In this document: one piece after another, positions 27,005 to 34,518 of the stretch
Layout of the letters: every line of letters starts with the position of its first letter
Numbering within the stretch: the first letter of the stretch is position 1
DNA from: Vicinamibacteria bacterium
Lineage (GTDB): Bacteria; Acidobacteriota; Vicinamibacteria; Fen-336
Direction: 5' to 3'
Assembly (NCBI GenBank): GCA_025994075.1
Contig: JAMQGV010000038.1
Span: 1 to 34,750 of the forward strand
Length of the DNA: 34,750 bases
Position numbers and translations under genes: made by a program
The notes under the pieces: model-generated
The model's database searches: none
What the model was told of the DNA's origin: nothing
The model's input: the letters and a program-made list of their open reading frames with translations, nothing else

Positions 27005-27502
27005 GTGGAGTCGACCGGGTCACGAGCGCTGTCGATCTTGCTGATCGCCGTCGGGCTGATGGGGTGCGGGGGACCCGCGCCGACGCCGGGCGTCTCCGGG
27101 GCGCGCGTCTACGCCGAGAGCTGTTCCGTCTGCCACGGGGCCGACGGCGAAGGCACGGCCGACGCCGTCCCGCCGCTGGCCCGGCACCTGCCGCGGCTCG
27201 CGCAGGACCCGGACGGGCGGGCGTACCTGGTGCGGGTGCTGCTGTGGGGCGTGGTCGGGCCGGTGGACGTCGAGGGGCAGGCGTACGACGGGGTGATGGC
27301 CCCGTTCGATCACCGCTCCGACGCGGAGCTGGCGGCGGTCCTCAACCACGTGCTGACGGCGTGGGGCAACGACCGCCGGCTGGCTGCCGGGCACCGGCCG
27401 GTGACGGCCGCCGAGGTGGCGGTCGCCCGCCGTGAGCCCCTGAGCGGGCGACAGATGCGGGAACGCCGGCCTCGCGGGCCGGCGGAGCGGGGAGCGGATT
27501 GA
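27005..27502 (+). CDS. Monoheme cytochrome c lipoprotein
   Basis: A 165-aa exported c-type cytochrome. The signal ends in a lipobox LMGC with Cys21, so it is probably lipid-anchored. One heme site CSVCH is at 40-44 (YAESCSVCHGADGEG, typical of class I cytochromes). The distal Met is probably the one in YDGVMAPF near residue 98. The C-terminal 40 residues are Arg-rich and not part of the fold. The start is GTG at 27005, chosen because it gives an intact lipoprotein signal; there is no ribosome-binding site and a TATCCT box lies just upstream. The stop is 16 nt before the CusF-SCO gene, indicating an operon. Together they suggest a link to cytochrome oxidase or copper handling in the periplasm. 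Confidence 0.88.
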   Translation: MESTGSRALSILLIAVGLMGCGGPAPTPGVSGARVYAESCSVCHGADGEGTADAVPPLARHLPRLAQDPDGRAYLVRVLLWGVVGPVDVEGQAYDGVMAPFDHRSDAELAAVLNHVLTAWGNDRRLAAGHRPVTAAEVAVARREPLSGRQMRERRPRGPAERGAD

Positions 27503-27518
27503 GGTCGAGGAGGATGCG

Positions 27519-28391
27519 ATGACGAAGAGGACCGCGGTTGCCGCCTGGGTACTGCTGGCGTTCACCTGCGCGCTCGCGGGAGCGGGCTGCGAGCGCACCG
27601 ATCAGCGCCGCTACCCGCTGCGCGGCGTCGTCCAGGGCGCGGTGGAGGGCGGGTACGAGGTCGCCCACGAGGACATCCCCGGCTTCATGCCCGCGATGAT
27701 CATGACCTTCGCGCTGGCCGAGGGCGAGAGCGCGCTGGCGCCCGGCGACCAGATCGAGGCCCAGCTCGTGGTGACCGACGAGCGCAGCTGGCTGGAGGAC
27801 GTCGTGGTCTGCGCCCGCGGCCTGCCCGTCGAGAAGCGCGAGAGGATCGTGGTCGCCGAGCCCGGGACCCCGGTGCCGGACTTCACCCTGGTCGACCAGG
27901 ACGGCGCGCCGCTGCGGCTCGCCGACTACCGCGGCAAGGCGCTGGTCCTCACCTTCATCTACACGCGCTGCCCGTTGCCCGACTATTGCCCGCTGATGAT
28001 GAAGAACTTCCAGAAGCTCGACGCCGCGCTGGTGGCGGACCCGAAGCTGCGCGCGCTCACCCGCCTGCTCAGCATCTCGTTCGACACCGAGTACGACACG
28101 CCCGAGGTGCTGCGCAGCTTCGGCCGGGCGTTCGTCGAGGACCGCGGCGAGGGGCGCTTCGCCCACTGGCGGCTGGCCGGCGGCACGGCCGCCCAGGTGC
28201 GCGAGGTCGCGGAGTTCTTCGGCGTCCACTACGTCGCGGACGGCGGCCAGTTCACCCACTCGCTGTCGACCGCGGTGATCGCGCCCGACGGCAAGGTCGC
28301 CCACGTGTTCCGCGGAAACCAGTGGACGGCGGCGGAGGTCCTCGAGGTCCTGAAGAAGCTGCCCGCGCCGGCGCCGTCGCCTGCCGGCTGA
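27519..28391 (+). CDS. CusF-SCO1 fusion, copper-binding thioredoxin-fold lipoprotein
   Basis: A 290-aa exported protein. The signal ends in a lipobox with Cys24 (LAGAGC). Residues 32-97 form a CusF-like copper-binding domain with the HEDIPGFMPAMIMTF motif (His50, Met57, Met60 and Met62 as possible Cu(I) ligands). Residues 113-285 are an SCO1/SenC thioredoxin-fold domain. Its copper site is Cys151 and Cys157 in CPLPDYC, a CX5C spacing instead of the usual CX3C, with the conserved His247 in FTHSLS. SCO proteins deliver copper to the CuA centre of cytochrome c oxidase or act as thiol reductases. The ATG at 27519 is preceded by GAGGAGG. It is second in the operon after a cytochrome c lipoprotein. 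No oxidase subunit is in the window. Confidence 0.92.
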   Translation: MTKRTAVAAWVLLAFTCALAGAGCERTDQRRYPLRGVVQGAVEGGYEVAHEDIPGFMPAMIMTFALAEGESALAPGDQIEAQLVVTDERSWLEDVVVCARGLPVEKRERIVVAEPGTPVPDFTLVDQDGAPLRLADYRGKALVLTFIYTRCPLPDYCPLMMKNFQKLDAALVADPKLRALTRLLSISFDTEYDTPEVLRSFGRAFVEDRGEGRFAHWRLAGGTAAQVREVAEFFGVHYVADGGQFTHSLSTAVIAPDGKVAHVFRGNQWTAAEVLEVLKKLPAPAPSPAG

Positions 28392-28434
28392 GGCCTCCTC
28401 CCGGGCACACTCATTGCAGTAGCGGCCTCCGACC

Positions 28435-28463
28435 GGCGCCGTCCGCAACACCTGCGGAGCGCC
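28435..28463 (+). other. Hairpin in the 5' leader of the 2-oxoacid oxidoreductase operon
   Basis: TCCGCA (28442-28447) pairs with TGCGGA (28453-28458) around ACACC, and outside a CG bulge GGCGC (28435-28439) pairs with GCGCC (28459-28463). It ends four bases before GGAGG, the ribosome-binding site of the gene starting at 28481. It could modulate translation. Alternatively it is the 3' hairpin of the preceding operon, although no T-tract follows. Confidence 0.35.
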
Positions 28464-28480
28464 GCCGTGGAGGCTGAACC

Positions 28481-29971
28481 ATGGCGACGACCGTCGAGAA
28501 TCCCCGGCCGAAGGCAGCCAAGCCCAAGCCGCATCTCGAACCCGACCTGTGCAAGGGCTGCCTGCGTTGCATCGAGTCCTGCAACCATCACTGCCTGACG
28601 CCGGGTCACGAGATCGACCCGCGGACGGGCCTGATCCCGATCGAGGTCAACCTCGAGAACTGCACGGCCTGCGGGCTCTGCTTCGACGCCTGCCCCGAGC
28701 CGTACGGCCTGCGCCCGGAGATCCCGGAGGGCCAGCCGGAGTTCGCGCGGCCCGAAGACGCGGATCACCTGAAGCGCCCGCCGCGGCCGAAGGCCGAGGA
28801 CGTGCCCGATGCGCTGCGCGAGCTGCCGGCCGGCGCCACTCTGGTGCTGAAGGGCAACCACGCCGCGGCGCTCGGCGCGCTGCTGGCGGGCTGCCGCCAC
28901 TTCTACGGCTACCCGATCACGCCCTCGACCGAAGGTGCCGAGCTGCTCGCGCGGCTGCTGCCCAAGCTCGGCGGCGTGTTCCTGCAGGCCGTCAGCGAGG
29001 TGGCCACGGTCAACCACATGTACGGCACCGCGGGCGCCGGCAAGCGGACGATGACCTTCACTTCCTCGCCGGGCTTCTCGCTGATGCTCGAGGGCGTCTC
29101 CTACATGATCGGCGCCGAGCTGCCGGGCGTGTTCGTCAACGTGATGCGCGGCGGCCCCGGCCTCGGCAACATCGCGCCGGAGCAGGCGGACATCAAGCTG
29201 GCCTGCCGCGGCCTCGGCCACGGCAACACCCACGCGATCGCGTTCGCGCCCTCCACGCCGCAGGAGATGCTCGACCTGACGCGGCTGGCCTTCGACCTCT
29301 CGTTCGCCTACCGCAACCCGGTCGTGATCCTCGCCGACGGCTACCTCGGGCAGATGACCGGCCGCGTCGAGCTGCCCAAGGCGCTGACCCAGCCCGGGCT
29401 GCCGAAGTGGGCGGTCTCGGGCGACGCCTCGCACCGCGACAACCTGATCTCCTCGATCTTCCTGGCCGAGGCCGACCTCGAGGCCCACAACCGCCACCTC
29501 GACGACAAGTACGCGCGGATGGCGCGCGAGGCGCGCTCCGAGCGCTGGCAGTGCGACGACGCCGAGGTCGTGATCGTGGCCTGCAACACGCCCGCGCGGA
29601 TGGCGCGCGGCGCGGTCGCCGAGCTGCGCCAGCGCGGAGTCAAGGCCGGGCTGTTCCGGCCGATCACGCTGTGGCCGTTCCCGATCGACGCTCTCGCCGA
29701 GGCCCTTTCCGGCGCCTCGCGGCTGGTGATCGCCGAGGCCAGCTCGGGCCAGCTCGAGGACGAGGTGCGGCTGGCGGCCAGCCACGCGGGCCTGGCGCTG
29801 CCGCCGATCGCGGCCGTGCGCCACTCGGGCGGCGTGCTGCCGCAGCAGGACGAGATCGTGGCCGGCGCCCTGGCGGCGCTGGCCCGCGAGGTCAGCGCGA
29901 CGGCAGCCCCGCGGCCCGCCGCCCCGTGCGATTGCAGCGACCCCGATTGCGGTTGCGGAGACGAGGAGTAG
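28481..29971 (+). CDS. 2-oxoacid:ferredoxin oxidoreductase, fused ferredoxin-alpha subunit (VorB-like)
   Basis: A 496-aa cytoplasmic subunit of an enzyme that oxidatively decarboxylates a 2-oxoacid to an acyl-CoA while reducing ferredoxin. Residues 20-75 are a 2[4Fe-4S] delta-type domain (Cys24, 27, 30, 34 and Cys61, 64, 67, 71; an extra Cys38). The alpha domain starts near 118 with KGNHAAALGALLAGC and contains YPITPSTE near 154, which contacts thiamine diphosphate, plus the MRGGPGLG motif. The C-terminus carries a Cys-rich tail with Cys483, 485, 490 and 492. The motifs resemble branched-chain (VOR) or 2-oxoglutarate (KOR) enzymes more than pyruvate ones. The ATG at 28481 follows GGAGG. The stop is two bases from the next gene. 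Substrate specificity cannot be settled from sequence alone. Confidence 0.9.
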   Translation: MATTVENPRPKAAKPKPHLEPDLCKGCLRCIESCNHHCLTPGHEIDPRTGLIPIEVNLENCTACGLCFDACPEPYGLRPEIPEGQPEFARPEDADHLKRPPRPKAEDVPDALRELPAGATLVLKGNHAAALGALLAGCRHFYGYPITPSTEGAELLARLLPKLGGVFLQAVSEVATVNHMYGTAGAGKRTMTFTSSPGFSLMLEGVSYMIGAELPGVFVNVMRGGPGLGNIAPEQADIKLACRGLGHGNTHAIAFAPSTPQEMLDLTRLAFDLSFAYRNPVVILADGYLGQMTGRVELPKALTQPGLPKWAVSGDASHRDNLISSIFLAEADLEAHNRHLDDKYARMAREARSERWQCDDAEVVIVACNTPARMARGAVAELRQRGVKAGLFRPITLWPFPIDALAEALSGASRLVIAEASSGQLEDEVRLAASHAGLALPPIAAVRHSGGVLPQQDEIVAGALAALAREVSATAAPRPAAPCDCSDPDCGCGDEE

Positions 29972-29973
29972 CC

Positions 29974-31407
29974 ATGGCCACCCAGGCAGCCTTCTACGAG
30001 CGGTTCGAGCGCCACGCCGGCGGCGTCGGCCTGAAGGGCACCTCCACCCACTACTGCCCCGGCTGCGGCCACGGGCTCGCCCACAAGTACATCGCCGAGA
30101 CGCTGGGCGAGCTCGGCATCGCCGACCGCACCGTCACGGTGTCGCCCGTCGGCTGCTCCGTCTTCCTCTACTACTACCTGGACACCGGCAACACCCAGGC
30201 TGCGCACGGCCGCGCTCCGGCCGTGGCGATCGGCCACAAGCTCGCCAATCCCGAGTCGATCGTGATCAGCTACCAGGGCGACGGCGACCTCGCCTCGATC
30301 GGCCTCGCCGAGATCATGGGCGCGGCGCAGACCGGGATCCCGATCAGCGTGATCTTCGTCAACAACGCGATCTACGGGATGACCGGCGGCCAGCTCGCCC
30401 CGACCTCCCTGGTCGGCCAGAAGACCGCGACCAGCCCCTACGGGCGCGGCCACCTCGAGGGCCTGCCGCTGAAGATGGCCGAGCTGATCGCCCAGATGGA
30501 CGCGCCGGTCTACGTGGAGCGCGTCGCGCTGTTCGACGCCAAGAACCGGGTCAAGGCCAAGAAGGCGATCAAGAAGGGCATCCAGGCCCAGGTCGACCGC
30601 AAGGGCTTCACCTTCGTCGAGGTGCTGGCCGAGTGCCCGACCCACCTCGGAGTGACGCCGCCCGAGGCCGAGAAGTGGGTCAAGGAGATGATGCTCCCGG
30701 TCTATCCGCTGGGCGTGAAGAAGGACCTGCTCGCCGAACGCGACTGGGGGACGCTGCCGACGCCGACGTTCGAGCCCGCGGACGTCGCCGCGGTGGTCGG
30801 CGCCGGGGCCGAGGCTCCGCAGCGCTTCGCGCAGGGCTTCCCGCAGACGGCGTGGGGCGACGACATCGCCCTCAAGCTGGCCGGCTCCGGCGGCGACGGC
30901 GCGCAGACCGCGGCGCTCCTGCTGGCGCGGGCGGCGATCCACGAGGGCTTCGACGCGACCCACATCCCGAGCTACGGCCCCGAGTCGCGCGGCGGCACCT
31001 CGTACGCCGACGTCCACGTCGCGGCCCACGAGGTCGGCTCGCCCGCGGCCCCGAAGCCGCACGTGCTGATCGCGTTCAACGGGCCGAGCCTGACCAAGTT
31101 CGGGCCGGCCGTGGCGCCGGGCGGCGTGCTGCTGCACGACACCTCGGTCGCCGGCGAGGTGCCCCCGGTCGCCGACGGCGTGCGCGTGGTCGGCGTGCCG
31201 TTCACGAAGATCGCCGCCGAGCTCGGCTACCCGATCACCAAGAGCATCGTGGCCCTCGGCGCGCTCGCGGGCGCCACGAACCTGCTGCCGAAGGAGAGCT
31301 TCCTGACCGCGATCCGGGTCCAGCTCGGCAGCAAGAAGGCCTCGCTGCTGGCGGTCAACGAGGCGGCTTTCGCCGCCGGCTACGAGGCCGCGCAGCGCGG
31401 CAACTAG
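29974..31407 (+). CDS. 2-oxoacid:ferredoxin oxidoreductase, fused beta-gamma subunit
   Basis: The partner subunit, 477 aa. The beta part (1-about 290) binds thiamine diphosphate: CPGCGHG at 28-34, and GDGD at 102-105 with NN at 130-131 forming the classical GDG-NN motif, followed by YGMTGGQ. The gamma part (about 315-477) begins KLAGSGGDGAQTAALLLARA and includes SYGPESRGGTSYADV. Most homologues encode beta and gamma separately, so with the ferredoxin-alpha fusion upstream the four ancestral subunits are packed into two chains. The ATG at 29974 follows GAGGAG overlapping the preceding stop region. A strong terminator lies 24 nt downstream. The reaction yields acyl-CoA, CO2 and reduced ferredoxin, probably with the YfhL-type ferredoxin as acceptor (inference). 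Confidence 0.92.
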   Translation: MATQAAFYERFERHAGGVGLKGTSTHYCPGCGHGLAHKYIAETLGELGIADRTVTVSPVGCSVFLYYYLDTGNTQAAHGRAPAVAIGHKLANPESIVISYQGDGDLASIGLAEIMGAAQTGIPISVIFVNNAIYGMTGGQLAPTSLVGQKTATSPYGRGHLEGLPLKMAELIAQMDAPVYVERVALFDAKNRVKAKKAIKKGIQAQVDRKGFTFVEVLAECPTHLGVTPPEAEKWVKEMMLPVYPLGVKKDLLAERDWGTLPTPTFEPADVAAVVGAGAEAPQRFAQGFPQTAWGDDIALKLAGSGGDGAQTAALLLARAAIHEGFDATHIPSYGPESRGGTSYADVHVAAHEVGSPAAPKPHVLIAFNGPSLTKFGPAVAPGGVLLHDTSVAGEVPPVADGVRVVGVPFTKIAAELGYPITKSIVALGALAGATNLLPKESFLTAIRVQLGSKKASLLAVNEAAFAAGYEAAQRGN

Positions 31408-31430
31408 CCCGCTCGCCGCCGCCGTCGTCG

Positions 31431-31475
31431 CGCCCCGGCCACCGTCGACCACGGTGTCCGGGGCGTCTCCTTTTC
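31431..31475 (+). terminator. Intrinsic terminator of the 2-oxoacid oxidoreductase operon
   Basis: A 14-bp stem with one mismatch, CGCCCCGGCCACCG (31431-31444) / CGGTGTCCGGGGCG (31452-31465), with loop TCGACCA, is followed by the T-rich TCTCCTTTTC (31466-31475). It is well placed 24 nt after the stop. Confidence 0.8.
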
Positions 31476-31561
31476 CCACTCGCGCGATCGCCCGCGCGGC
31501 GGGGCGGCGTCGCGAAACGCGCCACCGGAAAAAACCGGCGTCAGGCCGCAAGAACCACAGC

Positions 31562-31611
31562 GCCCGCGGGTTGGAGGGCGGCGCGAACGCGCAACAGTTG
31601 CCCCCGCGGGC
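31562..31611 (+). other. Structured leader upstream of the aminotransferase gene
   Basis: GCCCGCGGG (31562-31570) and CCCGCGGGC (31603-31611) are exact inverted repeats. Between them lie a small hairpin GCGC-GAAC-GCGC (31581-31592) and the near-palindrome CAACAGTTG (31592-31600). The element ends 40 nt before the aminotransferase ATG. It could be a regulatory RNA fold; no known riboswitch is recognised. Confidence 0.35.
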
Positions 31612-31651
31612 GGGCACGCGGTTTGCCCTCGAAACGGACGTGGAGGCGATC

Positions 31652-32935
31652 ATGAGCCCACTGGTCCTCGACGCGAAGCACCAGACGGCGGCGCCGGTCG
31701 AAGCGCCTGCGACCGCCTGGGGCGACCGCTTCGCCGAGCGCACGCGCAGGGTGACGAGCTCGGCCATCCGGGAGCTGCTCAAGCTGACCGAGCGCCCGGA
31801 CGTGATCTCGTTCGCCGGCGGACTGCCGGCGCCCGAGGTGTTCCCGCTCGAACAGATCCAGGCTGCCGCGCGGCGGGTCCTGGAGGAGGAGGGCAGCAAG
31901 GCCCTCCAGTACTCGACCACCGAGGGCGACCCGGGCCTGCGCGAGCTGCTCGTCCGCCACATGGAGCGCTACGGCATCCGGGTCGGGATCGAGAACGTGC
32001 TGATCACCACGGGCTCGCAGCAGTCGCTCGACCTGATCGGCAAGGTGCTGCTCAACCCCGGCGACCGGGTGGCCCTCGAGGCGCCGAGCTACCTCGGCGC
32101 GATCCAGGCGTTCAAGGCCTACGAGGCCCAGTTCCTGCCGGTGGCGATGGACGACGAGGGGATGCGCCTAGACGAGCTGGAGATCGCGCTGCGCTCGGGC
32201 CCCAAGTTCCTCTACGTGCTGCCCAACTTCCAGAACCCGTCCGGCGTGACGCTGAGCCTGGCGCGGCGGCGGCGGCTGGTGGAGCTGGCGGCCCACTACG
32301 GCGTGCCGATGCTCGAGGACGATCCCTACGGGCAGCTCCGCTACGAGGGCGAGCACCTGCCGCCGCTGGTCGTGCTCGACGCCGAGTTCCACGGCTGCGC
32401 CAACGGCGAGCGCTCGCTGCGCGGCGACGTCATCTACCTGGGCACGCTGTCGAAGACGCTGGCGCCGGGGCTGCGGATCGGCTACATGGTGGCGCCCGCC
32501 GAGGTCGTGCAGCGGGCCGTGCAGCTCAAGCAGAGCGCCGACCTGCACAGCAGCACGCTGTGCCAGCGGATCGCCGTGGAGACCGCGCGCGGCGGCTTCC
32601 TCGACCGCCACATCCGCCTGATCCGCGCCGTGTACGGCGCCCGCCGCGACGCGATGCTGGAGGCCTGCGGCCGCCACTTCCCGCCAGGGGTGCGCTGGAC
32701 CCGGCCCCAGGGCGGCCTGTTCCTGTGGGTGACCCTGCCCACCGGCCTCGACGCGGCCGAGGTCCTGAAGGACGCTCTGGAGCACGGCGTGGCCTTCGTG
32801 CCCGGCGGCTCGTTCTTCCCGCGCGGGGGCGGCGAGAACACGATGCGGCTCAACTTCTCGTTCGCGACGCCCGCGATGATCGAGGAGGGCATCCGCCGCC
32901 TCGGCGCGGTGCTCGCGCGGAAGCTGGGGGCCTAG
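31652..32935 (+). CDS. PLP-dependent class I/II aminotransferase (LysN/2-aminoadipate type)
   Basis: A 427-aa fold-type I aminotransferase of the group containing LysN and the MocR effector domain. Visible PLP residues: Asn195 in FQNPSG, Asp223/Asp224 and Tyr226 in LEDDPYG, the Schiff-base Lys268 in GTLSKTLAPG, and Arg275 in LRIGY. The substrate carboxylate-binding Arg is probably the one in NTMRLNFSF near the C-terminus. There is no N-terminal GntR helix-turn-helix, so it is an enzyme and not a MocR regulator. The ATG at 31652 is preceded by GGAGG at 6 nt. It follows the oxidoreductase operon but is separated by its terminator and a 244-nt gap. It may convert amino acids to the 2-oxoacids used by that enzyme. 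The substrate is not determinable here. Confidence 0.9.
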   Translation: MSPLVLDAKHQTAAPVEAPATAWGDRFAERTRRVTSSAIRELLKLTERPDVISFAGGLPAPEVFPLEQIQAAARRVLEEEGSKALQYSTTEGDPGLRELLVRHMERYGIRVGIENVLITTGSQQSLDLIGKVLLNPGDRVALEAPSYLGAIQAFKAYEAQFLPVAMDDEGMRLDELEIALRSGPKFLYVLPNFQNPSGVTLSLARRRRLVELAAHYGVPMLEDDPYGQLRYEGEHLPPLVVLDAEFHGCANGERSLRGDVIYLGTLSKTLAPGLRIGYMVAPAEVVQRAVQLKQSADLHSSTLCQRIAVETARGGFLDRHIRLIRAVYGARRDAMLEACGRHFPPGVRWTRPQGGLFLWVTLPTGLDAAEVLKDALEHGVAFVPGGSFFPRGGGENTMRLNFSFATPAMIEEGIRRLGAVLARKLGA

Positions 32936-32939
32936 CCAG

Positions 32940-34385
32940 TCAGGCCCGCGTCGCGCGGGGCAGCACGGCCAGGCGCAGGCCCGCGGCGGCGACCGAGGCG
33001 AGGATGCCGAAGGTCGCCAGCACCGCCGGGTTGTTGCCGTACCTCGTGAGCGGCAGCAACGCCGGCAGCAGGTAGCCCGCCACCGCGGCGCCCGCCGCCA
33101 GCGCCGCCAGCGTCGCGTCGGCGCGCGGCACGAACATGCCGCACAGCAGCGGCACGAACGAGGCGGTGAACAGCAGGTAGATCCCGTACTGCGCGAACAG
33201 CGCGACAGTGCCGCCGGTGGGGTGCGTGATCTGCCAGCCGGCGAGGCCGACCGCGACCACTCCGACGGCGACGAGGCCCAGCCGGCCGAAGCGCCGCGCC
33301 TCGCCTTCCGCCGCGTTCGGCCGCAGCCGCGGGTGGAAGTCGACGGCGAGGATCGTCGCCAGCGCCAGCAGGATGCCCTCGAGCGTCGACAGCCCCGCGC
33401 ACAACATCCCGATCGCCACCAGCACCTGCGCCGCGGGCGAAAACTCGGTGGCGATCCAGGCCGGGATCACGCCGTCGATGCGCGCGGCGGCCGGCATCGC
33501 GAGGCGCGCCCACAGGCCCGTCAGCAGCACCCCGGTGAACACCGTCCCGGCGACGATCGCCGTGCCCAGGTAGGTACGCATCTGGCGGTCGTCGCGCAGG
33601 TACAGGGCCTTCGACAGCACGTGCGGCTGGCACACGATCGCCAGCCCCACCACGAGGTTGCAGAAGAAGGCCTCGAACGCGTCGCGGAACAGCGGGGAGC
33701 CGGGGTTGGTCGCGCCGACCAGCGCCGGGTCGATGGCGCCGAGGCGGGCGAACAGGTCACCGGCGAACAGCGACGGCAGCCCGGCGCCGATCAGCACGAG
33801 CGCCACCCCGAGCATGATGGTGGCCTGCACCGCGTTGGTCCAGGCGTGGGCGGTGGCGCCCCCGGCCAGCACGGTGCCGAAGCTGAGCAGGGCCAGCGCG
33901 ATCACCAGCGGGAACGGCGGCAGGCCGAGCTGCCGGGAGAGCACGAGCGAGAGCGCGACCAGGATCAGCACCGCGAAGGTGACGAGGCCGAGCGACAGCA
34001 CCGCGAACGCCAGCCGCAGCCCCGGCGAGCCGTAGCGGGCGCCGAGCCACTGGGCGACCGTCAGCGCCTGCACCCGCACGCCCTGGCTGCGGAAGCGGGG
34101 GGAGAGCAGGGCCAGCCCGGTCATGATGCCGAGCCCGGCGAAGACGCCGTAGCCGAGCAGGGCGGAGACGCCGTAGGCGTGGACGAGGCCGGGGTTGATC
34201 ACGAACGTGGCGACGCTCGTGAGCTGGGCGGCGAGGGAGAGCCCGACGACGGGCGCCGGCAGGTCGCGGTTGCCGACGGCGAAGGAGACGAGGGACCCCG
34301 AGCCGCGGGCGCCGCGCACGGCGAGCGCGATGCTGATCGCTGCGTAGGCGAGGACCGCGACCCAGGCCAGCGGGTTGCCGGGCAC
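32940..34385 (-). CDS. Sodium:solute symporter (SSS family)
   Basis: A 481-aa inner-membrane transporter with about 13 TM helices, of the SSS fold that couples Na+ influx to uptake of organic solutes. Family-like elements include the first helix WVAVLAYAAISIALAV, the SFAVGNRDLP segment, QLTSVATFVINPG in TM2 (position of Na+ ligands) and GMLCAGLSTLEGILLA in the TM8 region (Ser/Thr ligands). GTG at 34385-34383 is preferred because GGGAG lies 8 nt upstream and the product then begins directly at TM1. A longer frame starts at another GTG (34424) and would add 13 Arg/Pro-rich residues. It is convergent with the aminotransferase gene, with four bases between stops. The substrate is unknown; uptake of an amino or organic acid fits the neighbours. 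Confidence 0.88.
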   Translation of the reverse strand: MPGNPLAWVAVLAYAAISIALAVRGARGSGSLVSFAVGNRDLPAPVVGLSLAAQLTSVATFVINPGLVHAYGVSALLGYGVFAGLGIMTGLALLSPRFRSQGVRVQALTVAQWLGARYGSPGLRLAFAVLSLGLVTFAVLILVALSLVLSRQLGLPPFPLVIALALLSFGTVLAGGATAHAWTNAVQATIMLGVALVLIGAGLPSLFAGDLFARLGAIDPALVGATNPGSPLFRDAFEAFFCNLVVGLAIVCQPHVLSKALYLRDDRQMRTYLGTAIVAGTVFTGVLLTGLWARLAMPAAARIDGVIPAWIATEFSPAAQVLVAIGMLCAGLSTLEGILLALATILAVDFHPRLRPNAAEGEARRFGRLGLVAVGVVAVGLAGWQITHPTGGTVALFAQYGIYLLFTASFVPLLCGMFVPRADATLAALAAGAAVAGYLLPALLPLTRYGNNPAVLATFGILASVAAAGLRLAVLPRATRA

Positions 34386-34518
34386 TTCAGCGCTCCCGCG
34401 CGGCGGGGTTCGCCGCGGCGGCACGGAGTCTGGTAGCTTCCCTCATGCACATCGCGCCACGTTAAGCGTGGCCGCCGCGACCGTCAAACGCCGGCGCGGC
34501 GAGGAATCGGAGGCAGCC
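34386..34518 (+). promoter_or_regulatory. Divergent intergenic region with TAGCTTCC box and six-codon ORF
   Basis: Between the symporter and the GYF_2 gene, TAGCTT (34434-34439) resembles a -10 box for rightward transcription. Five bases later a minimal ORF, ATG at 34445 to TAA at 34463-34465, encodes MHIAPR. CCACG-TTAAG-CGTGG (34459-34473) forms a 5-bp hairpin over its stop codon. The arrangement resembles a leader peptide but could be chance. Confidence 0.25.

Noticed and set aside
28481..29971. Assignment as pyruvate:ferredoxin oxidoreductase
   Set aside because: The YPITPSTE-type alpha domain and the two-gene domain layout match VOR/KOR-type enzymes; a pyruvate enzyme is not favoured, although the substrate remains open.
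31652..32935. MocR-type transcription regulator
   Set aside because: There is no N-terminal GntR helix-turn-helix; only the aminotransferase fold is present.
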